Below, in pieces: positions 53,274-60,640 of a stretch of 64,000 nucleotides of DNA. The notes beneath the pieces were generated by a model. The model ran no database searches and was not told the DNA's origin. It was given only the letters and a program-made list of their open reading frames with translations. Within the stretch, counting starts at the first letter, position 1. Every line of letters starts with the position of its first letter. The DNA is from JAHFTY01 sp964584785 (GTDB lineage: Bacteria; Acidobacteriota; Terriglobia; 20CM-2-55-15): positions 87,350-151,349 of the forward strand of contig CAZPBY010000007.1 of assembly GCA_964584785.1 (NCBI GenBank), given 5' to 3'. The translations under genes and the position numbers were made by a program.

Positions 53274-55356
53274 GAGCGTGGACCTTCTCAACGCCGGCGC
53301 CGCCCGCGAGGCTCGTCAAATCAACGATGCGGTCGAAGTTCAACGGGCGGTGCGAGATGACGATGGTCGTGCGACGGCCGCGCCGCTGATTCATTATGGC
53401 TTCGACAGCGGATTCCGATTCGGCATCGAGATGGCTCGTCGGTTCGTCGAGGACGAGTATTGCGGGATCCTGAAGAATCCCCCGGGCCAGCGCGACCCGC
53501 TGCCGTTCTCCGCCCGACAGGGACAGCCCGCGCTCACCGACGACGGTGTCAAACCCACTCGGCAGCCGAGCGACAATTTCATCGACGCGCGCCGATCGCG
53601 CCGCAGCCCGCAGCTCGGCGGCGCTCGCGGAGGGGCGGCTCATCCGAATATTTTCGGCAATCGACACGTTGAACAGCACGATATCCTGCGGCACGAAAGC
53701 GATCTCTCGTCTTAAAGAACCCAACGTGTAATCCCGAATATCGATGTCATCGATGAGGACGGCGCCGGCGCCGGGTTCCAGAAATCGTCCGATCAAGTTC
53801 ACCAGCGTTGTTTTGCCCGATCCGCTGTCGCCGATGACTCCGAGACACTCGCCGGCTTCGACGCGCAGGGAAAGGTTCGCCAATACAGGAGGCCGGGCCC
53901 CATAACTGAACGTGATATTCCTGAACTCAACCGTTCCTTCGATTTTCCGATCGATGGCGGTCGCACGCTGGCGGCTCGACTCGAGTTCCAGTTCGAGCAC
54001 TTCACCGAGCCGTCCGGCCGCCACGAATGCTTCCTGAATCGATTGATTCGCGCTCGAGAGCCGTTCGAGTGGGGCGAGAATCATTCCAAGCATGGTATTC
54101 AGCGCCATCAGTTCGCCGACACTCATGGTGCCGGACAACACTTGCCTTCCGCCAAACCAAAGCATGCAGAGACTGCATGCGCCTGCGGCGAACGCCGTCA
54201 GTGTGGAAGCGGTGGCGCCGACCATTTGTGAATTGAACGCGGCGTGGAGCATCTCAGCGAACCGCGCTTCAGCCCGGATTCGCAGCATGCCTTCAGCCCG
54301 CAGTGCTTTGACGGTTTGGATTCCCCCGATCGTTTCCACAAGCTGCGCGTCAATATCCGAAGCCTTTTCCATGACGGTCCGCTGCAGCCGCTTCAAAGGT
54401 TTGTTCAAAATGCAGATGAGTGTTCCGATAGCAGGAATGATGCAGAGGGATAGGGCCGTGACCCGCCAGTTCATGGCGATCATGATCGCGGCAGTGGCGA
54501 TGAACAGCATCGCGTCCACCAGGACGGACAATGTTGTTGCGCTGACGGCGACGCGTATCTTGACCGCGTCATTGATGCGCGACAGGATCTCGCCGGTCTG
54601 GCGGGCAGCGAAAAAAGTGAGCGGCAGTCCCAGCAGATGACGGTGATAACCGAGCACCGTGTCTGCGTCGATCCGTTGGCTGAGGTGGGCGAGCAGGTAG
54701 GTTCTCAGTGCCTGGAAGGCCGTGCGCGCCAGGAGCACGATCAGCATTCCCAGGCCGAGCCAGTTTAAGGCAGGCTTTCGCCCGAGGACGAACACGAAAT
54801 CGACGAGCGCCTGGATGAAAAACGATGAGGCGAGACCGAGGATCGTCATGAGGACTGCCGCTAACAGGACATCCAGGAAGAGGCGACGGTGAGGAAGGAG
54901 AAGCGAACAGAGGCGAGCGAACGATGGTTGTGACCGAACGACGTCGCGCAGATTCGGAGTCTCGGTCAACAGAAGCAGCACGCCCGTCCAGTTGTGGTGA
55001 AATTCGTCGAGCGGCAGTTTTCTGAGGCCTTTTGCGGGATCGGCGATAAACGCATCGTCGCTGGTGAGTCGATAAAGAATCACAAAATGGTTGCGATTGT
55101 CTTCACGCCAGTGTGCGACTGCCGGAAGAGCGATTTGCGGAAGCGCTTCGGGTGTCGCCCGGACGCCGCGAGCGGCAAAGCCGACTTTCTCAGAAGCCGC
55201 GATGAGGCCGGACATTGTTGTTCCCTGCCGGTCCGTGCCGGCCAGCTCTCGAAACCGCGCGATCGAAATGCGTTTCCCATGGTGCGCCGCCATCATGGCG
55301 AGAACGGCGGGTCCGCAATCGGTCGAATCATGTTGAAGCACGATGGGAAATCGCAT
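53266..55356 (-). CDS. C39 peptidase-containing ABC exporter (PCAT)
   Basis: A 696-residue fused protein: N-terminal C39 peptidase (about 1-130) with Q8, C14 in STDCGPAVL, His in NHFVILY and Asp in IADPAKG; six-helix membrane domain (about 160-440); ATPase with GDSGSGKTTL, signature LSLSGGERQRVAL and Walker B ILVLDEPTSHLD. PCATs cut double-glycine leaders and export the core peptide. No double-Gly leader peptide gene was found nearby, and the lasso-like locus 46 kb away has no exporter of its own. Confidence 0.9.
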   Translation of the reverse strand: MRFPIVLQHDSTDCGPAVLAMMAAHHGKRISIARFRELAGTDRQGTTMSGLIAASEKVGFAARGVRATPEALPQIALPAVAHWREDNRNHFVILYRLTSDDAFIADPAKGLRKLPLDEFHHNWTGVLLLLTETPNLRDVVRSQPSFARLCSLLLPHRRLFLDVLLAAVLMTILGLASSFFIQALVDFVFVLGRKPALNWLGLGMLIVLLARTAFQALRTYLLAHLSQRIDADTVLGYHRHLLGLPLTFFAARQTGEILSRINDAVKIRVAVSATTLSVLVDAMLFIATAAIMIAMNWRVTALSLCIIPAIGTLICILNKPLKRLQRTVMEKASDIDAQLVETIGGIQTVKALRAEGMLRIRAEARFAEMLHAAFNSQMVGATASTLTAFAAGACSLCMLWFGGRQVLSGTMSVGELMALNTMLGMILAPLERLSSANQSIQEAFVAAGRLGEVLELELESSRQRATAIDRKIEGTVEFRNITFSYGARPPVLANLSLRVEAGECLGVIGDSGSGKTTLVNLIGRFLEPGAGAVLIDDIDIRDYTLGSLRREIAFVPQDIVLFNVSIAENIRMSRPSASAAELRAAARSARVDEIVARLPSGFDTVVGERGLSLSGGERQRVALARGILQDPAILVLDEPTSHLDAESESAVEAIMNQRRGRRTTIVISHRPLNFDRIVDLTSLAGGAGVEKVHAHE

Positions 55357-55410
55357 GTGTTTGCCTTCAGCTGACTGGCCACGAAGCCCCCGGCGGACTT
55401 CGTGACGACT

Positions 55411-55707
55411 TCACAGTCCGCCGTGATCCTTGAACAGTTTCACGACGAAATTGCCCACGAGGAGATGCTGTGTTTTCGCGACGAACTGGCGGTACGAGCG
55501 GCTGCAGTGATATCGCAGACAGTCGTCGCGCGACTGCCACAGCGTCAGCGAGACCGCCATATGGCCGCCGTCTTCGATCATCAGTCGCGCTGAATCGAAG
55601 CCGGGCTCCTGCTTGAGATCGGGCAGCACATCCGATGCATAGATGCGCGCGAACTCCCGGACCTGCTCCTCGCTGATGGCTTCACCGATGACCATTCGCG
55701 CGTACAT
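55411..55707 (-). CDS. antibiotic-biosynthesis-monooxygenase-like (ABM) domain protein
   Basis: About 98 residues from ATG 55707; GTG 55713 overlaps the preceding stop (GTGA) and is an alternative. The pattern YARMVIGEAISEEQVREFAR ... VLPDLKQEPGFDSARLMIED ... SLTLWQSRDD is the ferredoxin-like dimeric alpha-beta barrel. Members are heme-degrading, quinone-forming or of unknown role. Cofactor residues cannot be assigned. It is co-directional with the exporter, 54 bp upstream of it. Confidence 0.7.
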   Translation of the reverse strand: MYARMVIGEAISEEQVREFARIYASDVLPDLKQEPGFDSARLMIEDGGHMAVSLTLWQSRDDCLRYHCSRSYRQFVAKTQHLLVGNFVVKLFKDHGGL

Positions 55708-55709
55708 CG

Positions 55710-56033
55710 TCACTCGCCTTTTTTCGGCTGTTTGGCCACGAACTTATCTTTCAATTTGTCGTATTGTTCCGGCGTCAGAAGTTTTTTGGAAACGAGCTCA
55801 CGTTTGCTTCGATACGGCCGCCCCTCGACGATCTTTTTCGCGACTGCCTTGTCGATCCCAAGCGCGGTTATTTCCGTTTCGGATGCGCTGTTGATGTCGA
55901 CGGCGCTGGCTTGCGCGTTGATCGATTTCGGTGCCGTTTTCGGCATTTCCTTGACCTGAATTGCCGCGGCTGCCTCAACAATCGTGCAGACGAGCGTGAA
56001 TACGAACAAAGCGGCGATACTCCGACGTAGCAT
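55710..56033 (-). CDS. ComEA-like helix-hairpin-helix exported protein
   Basis: A 107-residue protein with a signal peptide (IAALFVFTLVCTIVEAAAA) and a C-terminal ComEA-type HhH motif: VDINSASETEITALGIDKAVA and IVEGRPYRSKREL. ComEA proteins bind DNA in the periplasm during uptake, but short single-domain forms exist without a competence locus. The gene ends 3 bp before the ABM-like ATG, so the two are coupled. No competence genes were seen in the window. Confidence 0.78.
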   Translation of the reverse strand: MLRRSIAALFVFTLVCTIVEAAAAIQVKEMPKTAPKSINAQASAVDINSASETEITALGIDKAVAKKIVEGRPYRSKRELVSKKLLTPEQYDKLKDKFVAKQPKKGE

Positions 56034-56372
56034 GAAAAGCCTCCTCTAATCGAAAGTTGAAAATCAAAATGGTCCCGGCGGCCCTCACGCTGCGGCCCCT
56101 TGCAAGCGTCGTCCCGACGACGACACACAGCGCAAGCCCCAAGCCGCCGGGAATCCCCGAGTTTCCCGGCGGACATTCGCCGCGATTGCCGGCCCGAGCA
56201 GCGTCGCGACGAAATGCATGCCCACCGAAATTGGCCAGGAATTACGGCCCGGCCGCGCGCTGAAATTGCACGGAGCGTGCCGCGGTTAACTTGTTGAAGG
56301 AGAGTGGAACCGAGTTGGAAGTTTGAGAATTGACGCGAAGTTTGTTGTGAATTGCGCGACTTTTCGCAGCTG
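56034..56372. other. intergenic region with GC-rich hairpin
   Basis: Between the ComEA-like and WecB genes on the same strand. CCGCCGGGAA at 56144-56153 pairs exactly with TTCCCGGCGG at 56163-56172 across a 9-nt loop. It could end the WecB transcript, although a T tract is lacking. The short frames here have no supported start. The ComEA-like ribosome-binding site GAGGAGG lies near 56040. Confidence 0.45.
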
Positions 56373-57446
56373 TTACATCCGACGAATCACATCTACGATG
56401 CGTTCGGCGGCCCGGCCGTCCCACAGCTCCGGCGGACCCGATGGTTTCCAATCGCCGCTCACGATACGGTCGAACGCTGAAAGGATGCGCGTCTTATCGG
56501 GCCCGACCAGGATATTTGTACCGTGCACGATCGTCACCGGCCGTTCGGTGTTGTGGCGAAGGGTGAGACACGGAACACCGAGGATCGTGGTTTCTTCCTG
56601 CAGGCCGCCGGAGTCCGTCAATACGACGCCGGCGTTGGACATGAGATTGAGGAACTCCAGATAACCCAACGGCTCGATTGCACGCACGCCGTCGAGTTCG
56701 AATCCGAAATCCTCCACGCGCTTCCGAGTGCGCGGGTGAATGGGAAAGAGCACCGGCATCGTTTGCCCGATTTGTTTGAGCGCATCGAGAATGTCGCGCA
56801 GCACAACGGGGTCATCGACGTTGGATGGCCGATGCAGCGTTACGAGTGCGAAGTGTCCCCGGTCCAATTTGAATCGCGGCATCACGTTCGATTGCTCCGC
56901 CTTTGCGCGATGCCGGAGCAAGGTATCGATCATCACGTTTCCAGTGAAATGAATCCTCGCGGGATCAATGCCTTCACGCTTGAGGTTTTCATCCGCCTCA
57001 CGGCTTGTCGTGAATAAGAGATCGGCAAGAGCGTCGGTCACGAGACGGTTGATTTCCTCGGGCATTGTCCGGTCGAAACTGCGCAAGCCGGCCTCGACGT
57101 GCGCGACAGCGATCCGCAGTTTTGCGGCCACAATCGCGCAAGCCATCGTGGAATTGACGTCGCCGACAACCACGATCAAATCCGGCTTTTGTTCGAGACA
57201 AACCTTTTCAAATTCGACCATGATGCGCGCCGTCTGCTCGGCGTGAGAGCCGGATCCGACTCCAAGATAAATGTCCGGAACAGGGATACCCAGATCTCGA
57301 AAGAAAACCTCGGACATTCCCTCGTCGTAATGCTGCCCGGTGTGAAGGAGCCGGGCGTCCAGACTTGACGCCTTCTTCATCGCCTCCATGATGGGCGCGA
57401 TCTTCATGAAGTTCGGCCGCGCTGCCACGACGTTGATGATTTTCAT
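56373..57446 (-). CDS. wecB: UDP-N-acetylglucosamine 2-epimerase (non-hydrolysing)
   Basis: A 357-residue enzyme of the GT-B-like WecB fold. NVVAARPNFMKIAPIMEA opens it, followed by HTGQHYDEGMSEVFF, VVVGDVNSTMACAI, HVEAGLRSFDRTMPEEINR and DSGGLQEET with the conserved acidic residues. It converts UDP-GlcNAc to UDP-ManNAc for surface glycans. It stands alone, divergent from the DsbD-N-like gene 47 bp away, and could serve both glycan loci of the window. Confidence 0.93.
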   Translation of the reverse strand: MKIINVVAARPNFMKIAPIMEAMKKASSLDARLLHTGQHYDEGMSEVFFRDLGIPVPDIYLGVGSGSHAEQTARIMVEFEKVCLEQKPDLIVVVGDVNSTMACAIVAAKLRIAVAHVEAGLRSFDRTMPEEINRLVTDALADLLFTTSREADENLKREGIDPARIHFTGNVMIDTLLRHRAKAEQSNVMPRFKLDRGHFALVTLHRPSNVDDPVVLRDILDALKQIGQTMPVLFPIHPRTRKRVEDFGFELDGVRAIEPLGYLEFLNLMSNAGVVLTDSGGLQEETTILGVPCLTLRHNTERPVTIVHGTNILVGPDKTRILSAFDRIVSGDWKPSGPPELWDGRAAERIVDVIRRM

Positions 57447-57493
57447 GTTAATATCTTTAGCACATTGCGTTTCGAAGGCTCCTGGAGATTCCG

Positions 57494-57925
57494 ATGTTGA
57501 ATACAGTTGTTGGATTGATGCTCGCCTTGACCCAGTTGACCGGTGTCGGCAGCGGGCTGCCGCAAGTACTGACTCCGAGTTTCAAACCCACGGCACCGCT
57601 CGCGGCGGGCAAGAAAGGCTCGGTAGTTGTGTCGTTCAACCTTTTGCAAGGTTACGAAATCAACCGGACGCCTCCCGTCAGTTTGACGCTGACTGCGGTT
57701 CCTGGCCTGAAGCTGGACAAGACCGACTTCAAGTCCTCGCCGGACGATCCGAAATCCAAGGACGAATACTACGTCGACTTGCCTGTATTGAACGTGCCGG
57801 TTGTTGCGTCGAAGGCCGGCAAATACGAAATTCCGGGGAAACTGGTGTACTTTTTCTGTTCCAAGTCCGACGGCTTTTGCTCGCGGCAAGTCGTCGACGT
57901 GAAGGTGCCGGTTAGCGTTCAGTAA
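57494..57925 (+). CDS. DsbD-N-terminal-like exported protein
   Basis: A 143-residue protein with a signal-like start (MLNTVVGLMLALTQLTGVGSG) and an immunoglobulin-like beta domain: PLAAGKKGSVVVSFNL, INRTPPVSLTL, VPVVASKAGKYEIPGKLVYFFC. The Cys pair in FFCSKSDGFC matches the DsbD alpha/DsbC-reductase-type domain, so it may take part in periplasmic thiol exchange. No electron-donating membrane domain is fused to it. Its stop overlaps the start of the phosphatidyltransferase gene by 1 bp. Confidence 0.75.
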   Translation: MLNTVVGLMLALTQLTGVGSGLPQVLTPSFKPTAPLAAGKKGSVVVSFNLLQGYEINRTPPVSLTLTAVPGLKLDKTDFKSSPDDPKSKDEYYVDLPVLNVPVVASKAGKYEIPGKLVYFFCSKSDGFCSRQVVDVKVPVSVQ

Positions 57926-58509
57926 TGTCAGCAACACATGAGCGTGTCGAGCAATACCGGTCCGCGGTTCTAACGACAGCCAATCAACTCACGTTCCTGC
58001 GCATCATCTTCGTTCCCGTCTTCATCATCCTTCTTGTATACGATCAGACGGGATGGGCGCTCGCCACGTTTATGGCGGCCGGTATTACCGACGTTCTCGA
58101 CGGCGTCATCGCGCGGCGATTTGGTCAGAAAACCACGATTGGAGCCTTTCTGGATCCTATCGCGGACAAACTCCTCATGACTTCGTCGGTGGTGATCCTC
58201 TCGTTGCCGCAAATGGAATTCTCAAACCCGGTTCCGCGCTGGCTGATGATCATCATGATTTCGCGCGATGTGTTCATCTTTCTGTTCACGATTGTGCTCG
58301 TGATGATGGCGGGTCAGCGCAACTTTCCTCCATCCATGTACGGGAAAGCCAGCACTGTGCTTCAAGTGCTTACGGTCTTTGTGGTCCTCTTCTGTAATTG
58401 GCGCGGCGCGTTTGTGCCTGAGCTTCAGATCCTGTTCTTCATGACCGGTTTCATGACTGCTTTTTCCGGCATTCACTATCTGGTCACGAAGGTGCTTGTG
58501 TTGAAGTGA
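57925..58509 (+). CDS. pgsA: CDP-diacylglycerol-glycerol-3-phosphate 3-phosphatidyltransferase
   Basis: A 194-residue membrane enzyme. The CDP-alcohol phosphatidyltransferase motif DGx2ARx8Gx3Dx3D is seen as DVLDGVIARRFGQ followed by GAFLDPIADK. Four to five hydrophobic spans surround it. PgsA makes phosphatidylglycerol phosphate at the inner membrane; a cardiolipin or other CDP-alcohol role is possible. The start overlaps the preceding stop by 1 bp and the stop overlaps the GTG of the DUF512 gene by 4 bp. Confidence 0.85.
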   Translation: MSATHERVEQYRSAVLTTANQLTFLRIIFVPVFIILLVYDQTGWALATFMAAGITDVLDGVIARRFGQKTTIGAFLDPIADKLLMTSSVVILSLPQMEFSNPVPRWLMIIMISRDVFIFLFTIVLVMMAGQRNFPPSMYGKASTVLQVLTVFVVLFCNWRGAFVPELQILFFMTGFMTAFSGIHYLVTKVLVLK

Positions 58510-59948
58510 CGACGCACAAGAAACAATTCTCGGCATCGGCATACGTTCGCAAAGGCCACGACCAGGACATCGAGCGGCAAATCATCAAAGCCCAGCACGA
58601 GTATCGTGATGCTCCGGCGCACCGGAAAGCGGACACCGGGCAAAAGCTGCGCGTGCTTTCCGTGGATGCGGAATCGGTCGCCGGGCGCATCGGGCTGAAG
58701 GCGGGCGATGAGATTCACGAGCTGAACGGTAAACCGCTTCTCGACGCGATCGATTTCCAATTCCAGGCCGGGGCGGTGGGTCGTCGCACGACCATCCGAA
58801 CTCAGGATCGAACCTTAACGTTTGTCCGTCGCGAATGGGAATCGTTTGGGCTGGAGTTCGAACCGATCGAACCGATGACGTGCACCAATCAGTGCGTCTT
58901 CTGCTTTGTTCATCAAGTCCCGAAAAATGTCCGGCGGTCGCTGCACATCAAGGATGAGGATTACCGGCTTTCATTTCTCTTCGGAAACTACCTGACGCTG
59001 ACGAACGTGCATGAAACCGAGATGGCGCGAATTATCGATCAGCGACTGTCGCCGCTCTACATCTCGGTCCACTCCACCGAGCCTGACCTGCGAGCGCGCC
59101 TCCTCGGGAACGCGCAGTACGACGGCCTGATGGAAAAAATCGAACGGTTGGCAGGAGCCGGTATCACGCTTCATTGCCAGGTCGTGCTCTGTCCGAACTT
59201 GAATGATGGCGAGCATCTCGATCGTACGATCGCCGATCTTGCGAGATTTCATCCGGGCGTCGCTTCGGTTGCGATCGTGCCGCTTGGACTCACGGACCAT
59301 CGCAGGAATCTTCCGGTGCTCGAGCCGTTCACATCCGATCACGCGCGCAAGACGATTGCACACGTTGCGCCGATTCAGAGGAAGTTCAAGAAACAGATCG
59401 GCACTCCCTTTGCATTCCTGGGTGATGAAATCTACATCATGGCCGGTGACGAACTGCCGCCGGCGAGCCATTATTCGGGGTTTCCTCAAATCGAGAACGG
59501 CGTCGGGATGGTGCGGACGTTCATGACGCATTTCAAAACTGCACTGCGTCACCACACGCCGGACCCCACGGTGCGCGGCACGGTTTGTACCGGACGGATT
59601 TTTTATCCTTATTTAAAGGAGTCCGTCGAGCAACTCGGAATGGATTTGCGGACAGTCGCGGTTGAAAGCGGTTTTTGGGGAGCCGGGATCGGCGTCGCGG
59701 GATTGCTGACCGGAAGCGATTTTATTGCGGCCCTGAAGGGAAAGGTTTACGGCGACTTTGTGATAGTGCCTTCAGAGTCGATGATCGGTGACGACTGCCT
59801 GTTTCTTGATGACTTGACGATCAAAGATGTCGAACGCGAGCTGGGCGTGCCAGTGATACCGTCGGGATACGATCCTCGCGACTTTGTAAGAGCCATGGGT
59901 AGCCTAAGAGAAACGTCAAGAAGCCCGTCGCTGCGCTCCGGGTTCTGA
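58506..59948 (+). CDS. DUF512 radical SAM protein with N-terminal PDZ-like domain
   Basis: A 480-residue protein of the DUF512 family. After about 35 residues comes a PDZ-like segment (VLSVDAESVAGRIGLKAGDEIHEL), then the radical SAM cluster CxxxCxxC in CTNQCVFCF (near 126), then the DUF512 end (GRIFYPYL, GFWGAGIGVAGLLTG, IVPSESMIGDD). Start is GTG 58506, overlapping the phosphatidyltransferase stop. Function is unknown; it is one of the widely conserved radical SAM groups. Odd: the last 10 residues (SPSLRSGF end) are encoded by the left arm of a long inverted repeat, so the natural C-terminus was probably shorter. Confidence 0.83.
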   Translation: MTTHKKQFSASAYVRKGHDQDIERQIIKAQHEYRDAPAHRKADTGQKLRVLSVDAESVAGRIGLKAGDEIHELNGKPLLDAIDFQFQAGAVGRRTTIRTQDRTLTFVRREWESFGLEFEPIEPMTCTNQCVFCFVHQVPKNVRRSLHIKDEDYRLSFLFGNYLTLTNVHETEMARIIDQRLSPLYISVHSTEPDLRARLLGNAQYDGLMEKIERLAGAGITLHCQVVLCPNLNDGEHLDRTIADLARFHPGVASVAIVPLGLTDHRRNLPVLEPFTSDHARKTIAHVAPIQRKFKKQIGTPFAFLGDEIYIMAGDELPPASHYSGFPQIENGVGMVRTFMTHFKTALRHHTPDPTVRGTVCTGRIFYPYLKESVEQLGMDLRTVAVESGFWGAGIGVAGLLTGSDFIAALKGKVYGDFVIVPSESMIGDDCLFLDDLTIKDVERELGVPVIPSGYDPRDFVRAMGSLRETSRSPSLRSGF

Positions 59949-60000
59949 CAGTTTTGCAGTAACGCTCAGAACCCGGAGCGTAGCGACGGGCTTCGTGACG
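59914..60000. repeat. long inverted repeat (35-bp arms, 17-nt loop)
   Basis: Left arm 59914-59948, right arm 59966-60000; pairing is continuous for 29 bp with one G:T and then extends 5 bp past one mismatch. The left arm covers the stop codon of the DUF512 gene and its last codons; the right arm ends 8 bp before the convergent cyclophilin stop. It may act as a bidirectional terminator or be a dispersed palindromic element. A core GGAGCGxAGCGACGGGCTTC is typical of such palindromes. Confidence 0.8.
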
Positions 60001-60007
60001 CCCCTCT

Positions 60008-60640
60008 TCATTGGGCTTTGATCCGCTTGATCGTGACCTTCTTCAGAATCACATCCGTGACGGGGCGGCTGATCTCCGCATTGGCGACCTGCTTCTTGAC
60101 CGGTACTTTCGAGATTTGTTTGACAACATCCATTCCGTCGACGACCTGGCCAAATATGGTGTATCGGTTGTTGAGGTCGGACTTCGGGCCGACAGTGATA
60201 AAAAACTGACTGCCGTTTGTGTTCGGGCTGCCCGCGTTCGCCATCGCCAGGCGGCCTTCGCGGTCGAATTTGAATTGTGGGTTGATCTCATCGCGCACAA
60301 AATATCCGGGGCCGCCGGTGCCGCGTCCACCGCGATCTCCGGTCTGGATCATGAAGCCCGCGATGACGCGATGAAACGTCACACCATCGTAGTACGGTTT
60401 TCCACGAGCCGCTTTGCCGGTCTTATCGTCAACGTAATCTTTGGTCCCCTGAGCGAGCGCAATGAAGTTTTCAACCATGGCCGGGACCTGACGTTCATAC
60501 AGTTCGCACGTGATGGTCCCCATCGACGTTTCGAGTACGGCGTACACGCCAGGCAATAGTTTGAAGGCAGGTTCGGTTTTGCCTGGCGTCTGGCCGAATG
60601 CGATGGCAGCCGACAGTAACACTGCAACTGCGAGCTTCAT
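60008..60640 (-). CDS. cyclophilin-type peptidyl-prolyl cis-trans isomerase, exported
   Basis: A 210-residue protein with a signal peptide (LAVAVLLSAAIAFGQ) and the cyclophilin fold: ETSMGTITCELY, FHRVIAGFMIQTGD with the active-site Arg/Phe/Gln, GSPNTNGSQFFITV and IFGQVVDGMDVV. It speeds Xaa-Pro isomerisation in the periplasm. The start overlaps the stop of the homocysteine methyltransferase gene by 4 bp (ATGA), so it is the second gene of that operon. Confidence 0.92.
   Translation of the reverse strand: MKLAVAVLLSAAIAFGQTPGKTEPAFKLLPGVYAVLETSMGTITCELYERQVPAMVENFIALAQGTKDYVDDKTGKAARGKPYYDGVTFHRVIAGFMIQTGDRGGRGTGGPGYFVRDEINPQFKFDREGRLAMANAGSPNTNGSQFFITVGPKSDLNNRYTIFGQVVDGMDVVKQISKVPVKKQVANAEISRPVTDVILKKVTIKRIKAQ

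Noticed and set aside
57388..57915. 175-residue plus-strand frame starting inside wecB
   Set aside because: Overlaps the DsbD-N-like gene in another frame and starts antisense to wecB; the 57494 frame has the signal peptide and Cys pair.
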